Assembly (NCBI GenBank): GCA_963829355.1 | Contig: CAWHHZ010000012.1 | Span: forward strand, 1 to 64,000 | Length of the DNA: 64,000 bases | Source of the DNA: CAWHHZ01 sp963829355 | GTDB taxonomy: Bacteria; Acidobacteriota; Thermoanaerobaculia; Gp7-AA8; JAHWKK01 | Reading direction: 5' to 3' | In this document: in pieces, positions 32,507-41,662 of the stretch | Position numbering within the stretch: the stretch's first letter is position 1 | Layout: each line of letters starts with the position of its first letter | Program-made: the position numbers and the translations under genes | Notes under the pieces: generated by a model | Seen by the model: only the letters and a program-made list of their open reading frames with translations | What the model was told of the DNA's origin: nothing | Databases searched by the model: none

Positions 32507-34995
32507 TGTCGTTGACTGCTGCCACCGAACGACCGGAAACGGCTACGGCGAAGCGACTCGTGGACGATCTGGAGTCCGAAGCGCTGCGGAGTGCGCGCGA
32601 CGCATGGTTCCTGAAAGTGCGCGACGTGAAAGCCTCGAAGCCGATTCTCCAGAGCTCCGGACCTCTCCGGCACGAGCTGATTCACGAGATCATCGTGCGG
32701 ACGATCGGGCATGCAAGAGGTTCCGCGGCGAATTCGATGCACTACTTTCTCGCCCGGGTCTGCTCGGAGCTGCTACGAAAGGGAACGGTGCTCTCAGAGG
32801 ACGAGGTGGTTCACCTGATCGAGCACGCGGGCCCACTGGTGGACTGGACGTGGTTCTCTGCGGTTCCTGTGGGTGCTCTCCTCACGCAGCTGGAACGACG
32901 CGCCGGAGAGCAGCCGCTCACGGATCGGGAGAAAGAGTCACTGGACGAACTGCGAGAGCTCATGCGAGGCTGGCGAGGGACAGCCGAGGTGCGGAAGTGC
33001 GTTGGGCGTATCGAGCTGCTGCAGAAGGGATCGGAAGCGGTGGTTCCGCTCCTCCCGGGAGACGAGTGGACTGATCGTGCAATCGCTTTCGTGGAGGGTC
33101 TTCCAGTCTCAGCGAGAGACGGGTGGAGCGATCTGCTCGAGCATTCACGAACAGCGACGGGATCAAAGCCGTCCGCACGCTGGCTGAAACACGGTCGCGA
33201 GCTGATCGACTCGATCGGTCCGGTTGAAACACGGGAGTCTCTGCTGGAGTGGTTTCCTCTGGTGAGGAAGCCTGTGGATGCGGGTACGGGGGCCCACTAC
33301 CGCGCCAGACCGCTCTTCTTCCGCGAGGAGAACAGCGACGTAATGAAGGGGCTGCTCTGGGTGGCGGCGGTGATTGCGGACGATGCTCTCGTCAGGACGA
33401 TTGGTGATGTGGCAGAGCGGTGTCTGAAGAAGATGCCGAATGTGGGGGCGGTCTCCGCGAAGATGGGAAACGCGGCGATCGTGGCCCTCAGCCACTGCGA
33501 AGAGCGCGAGGCGATCGCCCAACTGACGAGGTTCGCCGGTTCGGTGAAGTACACCGCCGGTAAACGTCTGATCGACACGGCGCTGACGACTGCGGCTGAG
33601 CGACTTGGGATGACCCGCGAGGATCTGGAGGAGCTCGCGGCGCCTGAGATGGGTCTGACTTCGGTCGGACGGCTGGACCGTGCGATCGGCGATTTCCACG
33701 GCCATCTCGAGGTGCAGCCCAACGGAGAGGTGACGCTGGTCTGGATCCGGCCTGACGGAAGGCGTCAGGCTTCGCCGCCGAAGGAGCTCCGTGAGAATTA
33801 CGGCAAGCAGTTGAAGGCGATCACTCAACTGAAGAAGGATCTTCCGAAGAATCTCGCGTCACAGCGACGCCGCATCGAAGCGAATCTGCGGTACGAGCGG
33901 GAGTTGCCGTTCGCGGATTGGAAGAGGCGATACCTGGACCACCGACTGGTCGGACATCTTGCTCGACGGCTGATCTGGAACTTCGAAGTTTCGGACGGCC
34001 GGCTCGTCAGCGGCCTGTGGTGGAACGATGCGATTCGCGAAGTCGGCGGGGGGCCGCTCAGCGATCTCGATGGTTCGTCTGTCCGGTTGTGGCACCCGCT
34101 CGGCGTGCCGGTCGAAGAGGTCCTCGGATGGCGCAGGCGTATCGAGTCACTCGACATGACGCAACCATTCCGCCAGGCCCATCGCGAGATCTATGTTCTC
34201 ACCGGTGCCGAGCGAAAGACTGCAACGTACTCGAACCGGTTCGGTGCCCACATCCTCCAGCAGCATCAATTCGCTGCTCTTTGTCGCGACCGGGGATGGC
34301 GTTACACGCTGCAGGGGGATTGGGACTCGTTCAATACGCCGTGTCTCGATCTCTCCCGTCATGATCTGACAGTCGAGCTTTGGGTCGAGCCTGTTCCGGA
34401 TGATGCGGAGGAGGCGGCTGACAGTGGCGTCTACCGCTACGTGGCGACGGATCAGGTGAGGTTCGTCCGAAATGGAGAGCCACTCGCACTCGACACGGTC
34501 CCGCCTCGTCTCTTCTCCGAGGTTCTACGCGATGTCGATCTCTTCGTCGGGGTATCGAGCATCGGCAATGATCCGACCTGGATCGCCAGCGGTGGCGAGA
34601 CGGGACGTGATCGCTTCGACGATTACTGGCGGGCCTTCGCGTTCGGTCCGCTTATGCCCAGTGCGGAGACTCGGAGGGACGTCATGACGCGTATCCTTCC
34701 GCGTCTGAAGATCGCAGCGAGATGTGAGCTCCGCGAGCGGTTTCTCGTTGTCCGCGGCGATCTGAGAACCTATCGAATCCACCTCGGAAGCGGAAACGTG
34801 ATGATGGAACCGAACGATCAATATCTATGCATCGTGCCGGACCGGATTACCGGTGCGCGTTCAAAGGACGCACCGATGCTTCCGTTTGAGGGAGATACAC
34901 TTTTGTCAATCATCCTGAGTAAGGCTTTGATGTTGGCAGACGACGGAAAGATTCAAGACGCGTCGATCCGGGAACAGATCGTCGGCGGAAGTTAG
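32506..34995 (+). CDS. DUF4132 / DUF7737-type large protein
   Basis: The 829-residue protein contains the DUF4132 core (GRLDRAIGDFHGHLEVQPNG, then DVMTRILPRLKIAARCELRE). Its C-terminus, LRTYRIHLGSGNVMMEPNDQ, LCIVPD, LPFEGDTLLSIILSKALMLA, matches the DUF7737-like end of this family. No enzyme motif is evident; helical repeats fill the N-terminal half. Family members often sit near WGR or regulatory proteins. The coding frame is intact, in contrast to its surroundings. Confidence 0.8.
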   Translation: MSLTAATERPETATAKRLVDDLESEALRSARDAWFLKVRDVKASKPILQSSGPLRHELIHEIIVRTIGHARGSAANSMHYFLARVCSELLRKGTVLSEDEVVHLIEHAGPLVDWTWFSAVPVGALLTQLERRAGEQPLTDREKESLDELRELMRGWRGTAEVRKCVGRIELLQKGSEAVVPLLPGDEWTDRAIAFVEGLPVSARDGWSDLLEHSRTATGSKPSARWLKHGRELIDSIGPVETRESLLEWFPLVRKPVDAGTGAHYRARPLFFREENSDVMKGLLWVAAVIADDALVRTIGDVAERCLKKMPNVGAVSAKMGNAAIVALSHCEEREAIAQLTRFAGSVKYTAGKRLIDTALTTAAERLGMTREDLEELAAPEMGLTSVGRLDRAIGDFHGHLEVQPNGEVTLVWIRPDGRRQASPPKELRENYGKQLKAITQLKKDLPKNLASQRRRIEANLRYERELPFADWKRRYLDHRLVGHLARRLIWNFEVSDGRLVSGLWWNDAIREVGGGPLSDLDGSSVRLWHPLGVPVEEVLGWRRRIESLDMTQPFRQAHREIYVLTGAERKTATYSNRFGAHILQQHQFAALCRDRGWRYTLQGDWDSFNTPCLDLSRHDLTVELWVEPVPDDAEEAADSGVYRYVATDQVRFVRNGEPLALDTVPPRLFSEVLRDVDLFVGVSSIGNDPTWIASGGETGRDRFDDYWRAFAFGPLMPSAETRRDVMTRILPRLKIAARCELRERFLVVRGDLRTYRIHLGSGNVMMEPNDQYLCIVPDRITGARSKDAPMLPFEGDTLLSIILSKALMLADDGKIQDASIREQIVGGS

Positions 34996-35017
34996 GACGG
35001 GAAGTTAGGGTCAGTGT

Positions 35018-35048
35018 AAGTTGGGGTCGTGGGTCGAAAGTAAACTTT
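35018..35048 (+). repeat. REP1 element after the DUF4132 gene
   Basis: aagttggggtcgtgggtcga with the closing arm aaacttt. A helicase fragment begins 27 bases later. Confidence 0.7.
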
Positions 35049-35074
35049 ACGTCGCAAAACTGAGCCGAGCACCG

Positions 35075-35518
35075 TCGTTCTCGCGACGGGGCTGGGGAAG
35101 ACGTGGCTGAGTGCGTTCGATACGGCGCGACCGGAGTTCGAGCGCGTGCTGTTCGTCGCGCATCGTGAGGAGATTCTCTCGCAGGCGATGCGCACGTATC
35201 GGAAGATCCGCCCCGCTGCTCGCCTCGGGTTGTACAAGGGAGGCTCGCGGGATCGCGATGCGGATGTTCTCTTCGCCTCGATCCAGATGCTCGGCCGGCA
35301 GGAGCATCTCGATTCGTTCCAGCCGGACGCGTTCGATTACATCGTCGTCGACGAGTTCCATCATGCCTGCGCGGCGACGTACCGAGGATTGATCGATCAC
35401 TTTCAGCCGAAGTTCCTGCTCGGGCTGACGGCGACGCCGGAGAGGACCGACGGCGGAAACCTGCTCGCGCTCTGTCAGGAGAATCTCGTCTACCGGTGTG
35501 ATCTTGCAGATGGGATCG
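35075..35518 (+). pseudogene. DUF3427 helicase fragment (copy 3, motor domain)
   Basis: The segment matches parent positions 25447-25890 almost exactly and includes Walker A (TGLGKTWLSAF), DEFHHACAATYRG and LTATPERTDGG. It ends at the family A repeat. It is the only fragment from the motor domain. Confidence 0.9.
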
Positions 35519-35536
35519 ACACTGCATCGGAAATCA

Positions 35537-35643
35537 CCGGCACCCCTGCCGGGGTGCTGCGTGGTTTTGGTGCGGCGGGTTGACCGGTGGTTGCCCCTCC
35601 GGGGCTACCACCGGCTAATGTCCGGCACGCCTCCGGCGTGCGG
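35537..35643. repeat. Family A palindromic repeat
   Basis: Complete copy with all three hairpins between two helicase fragments. Confidence 0.85.
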
Positions 35644-35682
35644 GGTATGGCGACTGTTCGACAAGAAGATCACGGGAGGGGC

Positions 35683-35945
35683 CCCAGGCTCTTGTGCGAG
35701 AGCTGGCGGAATGGTGACTGGCGGAGTATCTCATCGCGCGGTGCGGCACGCGTTCGAGGAGCAGGCGATCCCGTGCAAGGTGAGCTACAGCGGTGGGCGG
35801 CCGATCATCTTTCTGCCGGAAAGGAAGAGCAATCCGCAGATCCCGACGGGATCGGTCGAGGTCACGGCCGACGGGGGATCGGCCGGTGACGGTACGGTGG
35901 CGATTGCCGGAGCCGGTGCCGGAGGGGATGGGGGGGAGGTTGCAG
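35683..35945 (+). pseudogene. DUF3427 helicase fragment (copy 3, mosaic tail)
   Basis: Positions 35683-35875 resemble parent 27095-27281 and 35876-35945 resemble parent 27848-27915; 566 parent bases are missing between them. The join lies at a shared ggggatcgg-like microhomology. The first part is more diverged than the other copies. Confidence 0.75.
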
Positions 35946-36044
35946 GTGGGGGAGGAGTGAGCAGAATCTCACCTGCTGGCATTGAGAAACTCTGGAGTTG
36001 ATTTGTCGCGCTTCGGCATGAGCTGTCACATGGTCGATGCGGTG

Positions 36045-36155
36045 TTATGTCGCCCCGCCGGGGTTCGTGTGGTCTGGCGCGACGCTTCCGACCGGGGGCT
36101 GCGCTCGTTTCTCGCTTGCCCCCGGCTACTTTCTGTCGCCCCTCCGGAGCTTTGA
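36045..36155. repeat. Family B palindromic repeat
   Basis: Pattern gtcgccccgccggggt, then gaccgggggctgcgctcgtt with tgcccccggctac, then gtcgcccctccggagc. First of about seven copies. Confidence 0.8.
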
Positions 36156-36244
36156 GTAGCCCGTGGAATGTCCCATTCTGGCGCGAGTCTTCTGTTGTCT
36201 CATCCCTCGGGAGGTTCGCCGATGGCTGGGCGAAAGCGCTCCGC

Positions 36245-36658
36245 TCAGCGCTCCGCGAGGACCTTGCCGAGAAGGACGCTGGTGATCTCGATCAGATTCT
36301 CGAGCAGCGTTTCATCGACCTCGGCGGATCCCTGGTACTCCGTCCTGTTTCGTTCCTCATGACATTTCGCGAGGACCCGCCATTGAGCTGCGGGAAGTCC
36401 GAGGGTGTGGGCGAGTGCCTGAAAGACGATGTAGCGGTTCGCTGGTCGATAGCCTCTCAGGCGGAGAGCGGCGAGTGCGAGGGAGTGTGCGGCGTTGTAC
36501 GCCAGGTCGAAGCGTCCTTCCGGAGAATTCTGCAAGTTGCGGGCATCCTGCAGACGCGCGGAGGCCGTTCGAATGAGACCAACCAGCTCATCCTGAATCG
36601 GCGGTTCGACCTTCAGCTGGCCGATGGCGACGAGACGATCGAGCTCAGGTGATGGCAC
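36245..36658 (-). CDS. HEPN-domain protein, toxin of a MNT/HEPN pair
   Basis: The 137-residue all-helical protein has LVGLIRTASARLQDARNLQN, GRFDLAYNAAHSLALAALRL and KCHEERNRTEYQGS near the C-terminus. The R-x4-x-Y-type NRTEY sequence resembles the HEPN RNase motif (RxxxxH) without a clear histidine. It overlaps the nucleotidyltransferase gene by 14 bases. MNT enzymes adenylylate HEPN toxins at such tyrosines, which fits the pair. Confidence 0.75.
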   Translation of the reverse strand: MPSPELDRLVAIGQLKVEPPIQDELVGLIRTASARLQDARNLQNSPEGRFDLAYNAAHSLALAALRLRGYRPANRYIVFQALAHTLGLPAAQWRVLAKCHEERNRTEYQGSAEVDETLLENLIEITSVLLGKVLAER

Positions 36659-37250
36659 TCTCGTCTCCTATGAGAAAGAGCTTCGGTTGCTCGCTGATCC
36701 TCTTCACGAATCCGTCGCGTGATCGCTTCCGCTTCCACTCGCCAGGTTTCAGCAGCGTCGGCTTGATCTCACGCGCAAGCAGAGCTTCCGCTTCCTGCAG
36801 GGCTTCGTAGAGCCGGGAGTAATCCAGCTCGTCACTGATGACGAGAAGGTCGACGTCACTCGTGGACCGGTCAGTGCCCTTTGCGACCGAGCCGTAGATG
36901 AACGCGGCCTCGATCTCGGATTCGAGGGGGGCAAGCGCCTCCCGCAATGGCTCAGCCAGTCCGACCGTCTTGAGAACCAGCCCGCGGAGCTCGTCGAACA
37001 CGGGAGAGTTTCGATTCGCCTGATAGAGCCGCTGGTTCCCTTCACTCACTGCGGTGAGCAGGCCGACTCCTGCCATCCGCTGAAGCTGGCGATGCACCGC
37101 TCCTGTTCCGCTTCCCACAAGCTCGATGATCTCTGCAGTCCGGAAGCGCCGGTCCGGCTGCCCGAACAACAGAGCCAGCACACGCCCCTGGACCGGAGAG
37201 AAAAGGGCAGTAGCCAGGCTGCCGTGGGGGTGATCTGTGGCTTTTCCCAT
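36645..37250 (-). CDS. MNT nucleotidyltransferase antitoxin with N-terminal winged helix
   Basis: Residues 1-95 form a winged helix (ALFSPVQGRVLALLFGQPDR, ELVGSGTGAVHRQLQRMAGV). The second half is a minimal nucleotidyltransferase with IYGSVAKGTDRSTSDVDLLV, which holds GSxxxGxxxxxSDxD. The ATG at 37250 lies just after a perfect palindrome. An alternative ATG at 37265 would add five residues but begin inside the palindrome. It should both repress the operon and modify the HEPN toxin. Confidence 0.85.
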   Translation of the reverse strand: MGKATDHPHGSLATALFSPVQGRVLALLFGQPDRRFRTAEIIELVGSGTGAVHRQLQRMAGVGLLTAVSEGNQRLYQANRNSPVFDELRGLVLKTVGLAEPLREALAPLESEIEAAFIYGSVAKGTDRSTSDVDLLVISDELDYSRLYEALQEAEALLAREIKPTLLKPGEWKRKRSRDGFVKRISEQPKLFLIGDESAIT

Positions 37251-37253
37251 TTT

Positions 37254-37269
37254 GGGTATGATCATACCC
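37254..37269. promoter_or_regulatory. Perfect 16-bp palindrome at the MNT start
   Basis: GGGTATGATCATACCC is self-complementary and sits 4 bases before the MNT ATG. It is the obvious site for the MNT winged helix. Confidence 0.7.
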
Positions 37270-37300
37270 GAATTGGGAATGACGTCAAGGTACAGTTCAG

Positions 37301-38109
37301 TCGGGAGAGAAGAGTGCGCCGCGGACACTCTCGTTGCGGCAGTTGGACGCGGGGAGCTGTGAGCCACAGCGGTGGGCCGCCCGATCATCTTTCTGCCGGA
37401 CAAGAAGAGCAATCCGCAGATCCCGACCGGGTCGACGGAGGTCACGGCCGACGGTGAGACGTTCGTGATGGATTTCGTGAAGGTGGCGGTGAACGTGGCC
37501 CGGCCGAAAGAGGGTGGGGAGAATGAGCTGCCTCGGATTCTGCGCGGCTGGTTCGGCCCGGATGCAGGACGTCCTGGAACGCGGCACAACGTGGTGTTCG
37601 AGCTGAAGGACGATGGGTGGGAGTTGTCGCCGGAGGGGCGGCGCGAGGGCGAGCTCCAGTTGTGGCGCTCCTACAGCCGCGAACAGATCCCGCCACTCTT
37701 CGGCATGCAGTTCTCGAAGGCGATCTGGAACGTAGGCTACGTCAACCGCAGCGGCCACATCGTCCTGATGGTGACGCTCGACAAGAAAGGCCACAGCTCC
37801 GACTTCCAATACGGCGACCGCTTCCTCGACCCGTCCCTTTTCGAATGGCAGAGTCAGAACCGGACATCGCGGGATAGCCGTGACGGTGAGGCGATACGCG
37901 GACATGTAGAGAAGGGGATACCAGTCCATCTCTTCGTGAGGCGTGAGAAGAAGGTGGGCAGTCGCGCTGCGCCATTCGTTTATTGCGGTGATGTGGTGTT
38001 CGAGGACTGGGAGGGGGACAACCCCGTGACGGTGCAGTGGCGTTTACCGGAGCCGGTGCCGGAGGGGTTGCGGGGGAAGTTGCGGATGGGGTCGGAGGCG
38101 GGCGCGTGA
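37301..38109 (+). pseudogene. DUF3427 helicase fragment (copy 4, internal deletion)
   Basis: Positions 37301-37359 match parent 26156-26213 (SAPRTLSLQQLEAGEL region, diverged). Positions 37360-38109 match parent 27191-27940 to the stop codon, with 977 parent bases missing. This copy keeps the longest DUF3427 tail (GRPIIFLPDKKSNPQIPTG to MGSEAGA) and is open throughout that part. Expression as a stand-alone domain is possible, but no start or ribosome site is obvious. Confidence 0.85.
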
Positions 38110-38114
38110 TTAGG

Positions 38115-38180
38115 TGAGGGCCGGTTTTTAACCGGCGCTACGCTCGGCGGTGCGGCAGCCCTGCCAGAGTGCCGGGTGGT
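38115..38180. repeat. Degenerate family C plus A repeat
   Basis: gggccggtttttaaccggcg is followed by a worn gcagccctgccagagtgccg. The remaining 200 bases to the next ATG show a GAGGAG ribosome site but no gene. Confidence 0.65.
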
Positions 38181-38383
38181 TTTGGTGGGGCGGACTGACT
38201 TCCCCGATTCGTAGATTCACTGATCGCGACTCTGCCGCCATTTTGTTAAGCTGGACCCTTCCCGGATCAACGTTCCACGCAGATCAATCGGCTCCACGCC
38301 GGTGATGAAGACTCTGATGTTCCGGTCGGCAATGATCGGCGGCCGCAGCACGGCTTCATTCGAATCAAGAGGAGAACGTCGCG

Positions 38384-39742
38384 ATGAATCACGAGGGGGT
38401 TTCGGAAACGACGGTCGATCGGCCGCGGCCATATGAGTCCGAGCTCCCAGTTCGGAGTGTAGAGTGTTCTTCGAACCACGCTCCGCCCAGGGCGCTTGGA
38501 GCTGCGATCGCGAGAGGACTCCTCTGGTCCTCTCGAATCGGCATGATCGCGGTAGTGATCTCGAGTATGGCAGTCGCCGACGGGTCGGCGCAGGTCGATC
38601 CGGCGCGGGTGAGGGCGTCGATTGTGGAGCGCGACCTCAATTTGAAACTGCGCAAGCTTCTTGGCGTCCGGGGGTTGTTCATCAGATGCCCCGACAGGAT
38701 TCTGATGACTCGTGGTTCGACCTTCGTCTGTAAGGTCAAGGCCGCGGCGCTGCCGGAAACGATTGTCGTCACCGGAACTTACATCAATGACGAGGGGCTA
38801 TGGGACGCGTCGATCGACGATCCACGTGCGAAGATCCTGGTGCCGGCTCTCGATGAGGCGATGGCGCTCTGGAACGACGGAGATTTGAATGCGCTGGTGG
38901 AGGTTGCCCGGCCGTACGACGACACCGGTGATGCTGGGGCCATGCTCGAGTTTCTCCAGTGCCGTCGGAAGACGCTCGGACGTTACCAGGGACACGGCGA
39001 GGTGACGGGATTCTTCCGTGTTGCCGAGACCGGTACACGCGGTGTCCTCCAGGCGCCGCTACAGTTCGCGGCGGGCACGGTGAGTACGAACATCTTCTTC
39101 ATGCCCGATGAACAGGGCGGGTGGCATGCTGGGGGATGGGAACTGCCAGCAGCGCCTCCGGACTGGCCTCTACCTACGGGCGCTGCGCTCCAGTCAACGG
39201 TCGAGCGCGAGATCGAGGCACTCTATACCGGTCGGTTCGATGAGTTGTCTGCCACTGTGGTCGATTCGTACTCGGAGGAGCAACTCGGCAAGCTCGGTTC
39301 GACTCTGCAGGAGCAAGGGGCACTCCTGAGGGTCGGAAATGGCGCAATTCGCCGCTCCGGTGACGAGGGATGGGTGCTCTTCGAGACCTTGATCGAATCC
39401 GAGTCGGGACGACAGCTTGCCCTCTTCGAGCTGTTCCCTTGCGGCGATGAATGGCTGCTGTCGAACCTGGAGCTCAAGACGGCCCCACCCGCTGTCGTGG
39501 AGGATGTTGCCGATGACGCGCAGACGTTCTCGGTGACCTGGCTCGAGAAGGCAATGGTCAAGAACCTGCGACGCACCTTCTACGGTCCCTCCCTCGACAG
39601 TGTTCGCTGCCCCGACGCATCCGGGGAGCTACGGCAGGGAGTCCGCTATCGATGCATCGCGGAAATCCCGACGGGCGGGGAGAACGACTTTTACGTCGTG
39701 GTGACGGATGGCCTCGAACATTTCACCCTGTCCGATCCGTGA
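38384..39742 (+). CDS. Exported protein with DUF4333-like domains
   Basis: A 452-residue protein starts MNHEGVSETTVDRPRPYESE after an AGAGGAGAA site and has a late signal segment (RIGMIAVVISSMAVADGSAQ, about residues 51-70). A DUF4333-like domain follows with VRGLFIRCPDRILMTRGSTF and CKV, and a second near the C-terminus with SVRCPDASGELRQGVRYRC. The middle has PALDEAMALWNDGDLNALVE and REIEALYTGRFDELSATVVD, resembling small helical secreted modules. The paired cysteines may form disulfides outside the cytoplasm. Function unknown. Confidence 0.65.
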   Translation: MNHEGVSETTVDRPRPYESELPVRSVECSSNHAPPRALGAAIARGLLWSSRIGMIAVVISSMAVADGSAQVDPARVRASIVERDLNLKLRKLLGVRGLFIRCPDRILMTRGSTFVCKVKAAALPETIVVTGTYINDEGLWDASIDDPRAKILVPALDEAMALWNDGDLNALVEVARPYDDTGDAGAMLEFLQCRRKTLGRYQGHGEVTGFFRVAETGTRGVLQAPLQFAAGTVSTNIFFMPDEQGGWHAGGWELPAAPPDWPLPTGAALQSTVEREIEALYTGRFDELSATVVDSYSEEQLGKLGSTLQEQGALLRVGNGAIRRSGDEGWVLFETLIESESGRQLALFELFPCGDEWLLSNLELKTAPPAVVEDVADDAQTFSVTWLEKAMVKNLRRTFYGPSLDSVRCPDASGELRQGVRYRCIAEIPTGGENDFYVVVTDGLEHFTLSDP

Positions 39743-39802
39743 GATCAGGCAGATCCGGTGGCGCGACGTCGGGCGCGACCGGGAAAACCTCTGAAAACCT
39801 CT

Positions 39803-39912
39803 GGGGTCAGGTCTTTTTGGTCGGTGGTCAAATCTACGAGAGGTAGAATCCGAGGGCGATTCCGCTCAAATGTCTACGGTCAGTAGAACCGTCGAGCAAA
39901 GACCCGACCCCG
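39803..39912. repeat. REPIN-like inverted pair (GGTCAGGTCTT family)
   Basis: Left end ggggtcaggtctttttggtc and right end gagcaaagacccgaccccgg are inverted. The copied helicase start begins within 6 bases of the right end. Confidence 0.75.
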
Positions 39913-39916
39913 GAGC

Positions 39917-40330
39917 TTACGTATCCCCGACCTCATAGCTCCAGTCGCCGAGCTTCGACGGCGTGGGCCGCCGGAAGAGAAAGTCGGCGTACCCGATCCA
40001 TGGGTCGACTGTGAGCAGTGCCTGCACGATCACTTCGGCGCGGCTGTGCATCGCATCGAGCGTCTGCTTGCGCGCCTCGTCGAACGAGATCTCGCCGCGG
40101 TCCGGAATGACGACGACCTGCTTCCCCTCGTCCTTCAGCTTCTGGACATAGTCGCGCTCGTGCTCACCTCCATGCTGGATCAGGAGCTCCGCATGCGCCG
40201 AGCCCCGCACCTTCGGCGGCTCGATTTCTCCGAGGTGTCGCATCCGGTCGAGCGTGACGCGATGCTCACACCGAAGGAAGTTCGCCAGATCTGTGGGAGA
40301 GAAGGACCATTTGCCGTCGTGAAGTTTCAT
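39917..40330 (-). pseudogene. Duplicate N-terminus of the TM0106-type nuclease-helicase
   Basis: The 137 codons MKLHDGKWSFSPTDLANFL to GDWSYEVGDT match those of 6562-6972 with almost no change. The copy ends where the REPIN begins. Family C and leader sequence also follow, as upstream of the original. Confidence 0.9.
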
Positions 40331-40351
40331 GTCACCTGTCGTCAGTGGGCG

Positions 40352-40402
40352 GCGGGTTAGAAACCCGCGACCCGGCCGGTTGTAAACCGGCGCTACGCTC
40401 GC
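40352..40402. repeat. Family C repeat and duplicated leader
   Basis: gacccggccggttgtaaacc is in the same place relative to the helicase start as at 7012. The 389-base gap to 40720 also holds a second sliver of the helicase start (about 40458-40485) and a copy of the DUF4258 leader (about 40490-40630). Confidence 0.75.
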
Positions 40403-40719
40403 GGGCGAGGGCGGTGAGGCGCTCGGACGGTGAGTCAGCGAGATCAGTTGTGGGGGCGGACCATGTGTCGTCGTGAAGTTTCATTCTGCTCCTTCACGAG
40501 ACGCGGGAGACTGAGACTTTCCGATTGTAACTGATTACCGGAAGTGGGGAAGTGTTAGTACCCGAAGCTCGCGATCGATTGGGCTCCCGGCTCCTGATCG
40601 GGAGGAAAGTGGAGTCGGAAGGTGAGCCTCATGCGGGAGTCAGCCGCGTCCTCGGGCCGGCAGTCTGCGCCTCGATCTCAGCTTCGTGACAGCGTTTGGC
40701 CGAGGTATGATGAAGGTCC

Positions 40720-41019
40720 ATGAACGATGATGACATCAGTCGGCTCATCGCGAGGGCGGCCAGCGATGCCGCAGATCGCAGCGCCTTGGAAATGCGACGT
40801 CAGTTCGAGATTGTCGCAGAGCGAATCGATTCCACCGTGCAGACCGTCGCCGAAGGAGTCGCCGCAAACCAGGAGCTCGTCGATCGAATGCGTCGAGAGA
40901 TGGCCGGAGAATTCGAAGAAACGAGATCGATGATCCGGCTCTCTTACACTGAGCTCGACCGCCGCCTTCGCTCGCTCGAGAGTCGCGTCGACCAGATTGA
41001 GTCCCGCCTTTCCCAGTGA
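40720..41019 (+). CDS. Small coiled-coil protein (full copy)
   Basis: The 99-residue protein MNDDDISRLIARAASDAADR continues past the point where its twin at 13318 breaks, with YTELDRRLRSLESRVDQIES and RLSQ. Heptad-like charged repeats suggest a coiled coil. It often travels with a DUF4258/YgiT module here, but I know no function. Confidence 0.65.
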   Translation: MNDDDISRLIARAASDAADRSALEMRRQFEIVAERIDSTVQTVAEGVAANQELVDRMRREMAGEFEETRSMIRLSYTELDRRLRSLESRVDQIESRLSQ

Positions 41020-41022
41020 CGT

Positions 41023-41069
41023 GATCTCGAGGACACTTCGAACCGGACCTTAAAGACGAGGAGGAAGAA
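41023..41069 (+). repeat. Remnant of the DUF4258 3' end
   Basis: gatctcgaggacacttcgaa and ccggaccttaaa match the end of the gene at 7179 (HFEPDLK). The frame then reads DEEEE into the YgiT GTG. Confidence 0.8.
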
Positions 41070-41315
41070 GTGACCAGACGATCCATTCGTTGTGGCATCT
41101 GTGGTGGTGCGGGTGCGTCCGGAACGACTACGTTCACCACCGACCTGGGTTTCGGTGTCCTCGTCATCCGTGCCGTCCCGGCAATCGTCTGCGGCCAGTG
41201 CGGCGAAGCCTGGTTCGAAGACGGGATCGCAGCTCGCCTCGAGCACGTCGTTGACGAAGCCCGCAAACGCCAGCCGACCGTCGAAGTCATGACCTGGCCC
41301 CCGATCGCCGCATAA
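41070..41315 (+). CDS. YgiT-type zinc-finger antitoxin
   Basis: A GTG start follows AGGAGGAAGAA. The product MTRRSIRCGICGGAGASGTT has CxxC pairs (CGICGG, CGQCGEAWFEDGIAARL), the YgiT/MqsA N-terminal zinc-finger pattern. A C-terminal VVDEARKRQPTVEVMTWPPI follows. Its DUF4258 toxin is missing except for about 15 codons just upstream; the intact toxin is at 7179. Confidence 0.8.
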   Translation: MTRRSIRCGICGGAGASGTTTFTTDLGFGVLVIRAVPAIVCGQCGEAWFEDGIAARLEHVVDEARKRQPTVEVMTWPPIAA

Positions 41316-41332
41316 CCGTAAGCCGGACGCTA

Positions 41333-41404
41333 CGGGGTGCGATTCGATCTCCCATCTCTCCAGATCGAGGAGCTCGGCGCGAACGAAGAGTATCTCGGCT
41401 TTCA
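41333..41404 (+). repeat. 72-base sliver of AbiEii
   Basis: gtgcgattcgatctcccatc and tctccagatcgaggagctc match AbiEii positions near 43706-43777. Confidence 0.8.
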
Positions 41405-41416
41405 GTCATTCCGCTT

Positions 41417-41662
41417 TCAGTTCACTTCGCCGCACAAGTTTGCCAGTCTCCTGAGGTTGCCCGCGGTATGGATGGTGACATCGCGTACACGTTCATCGTC
41501 CAGCTGATCCATGCCGATCGAATAGATGATGGACAGCGCCACAAGCAGAATCTCGGAATCCGACTTCTGGATCTGATTTCTGATCTGGCCTCCGATCAAG
41601 AGATCGCGGTGAAGGGCTTTCTTTTCAGCTTCCATCAACTGATTTCGAGTCAGATCGCTCAT
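41417..41662 (-). CDS. Small hypothetical protein, second of a coupled pair
   Basis: The 81-residue protein MSDLTRNQLMEAEKKALHRD has IQKSDSEILLVALSIIYSIG and a helical C-terminus. It overlaps the gene before it by 4 bases. I do not recognise it. A fragment-rich border begins at its stop. Confidence 0.55.
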   Translation of the reverse strand: MSDLTRNQLMEAEKKALHRDLLIGGQIRNQIQKSDSEILLVALSIIYSIGMDQLDDERVRDVTIHTAGNLRRLANLCGEVN

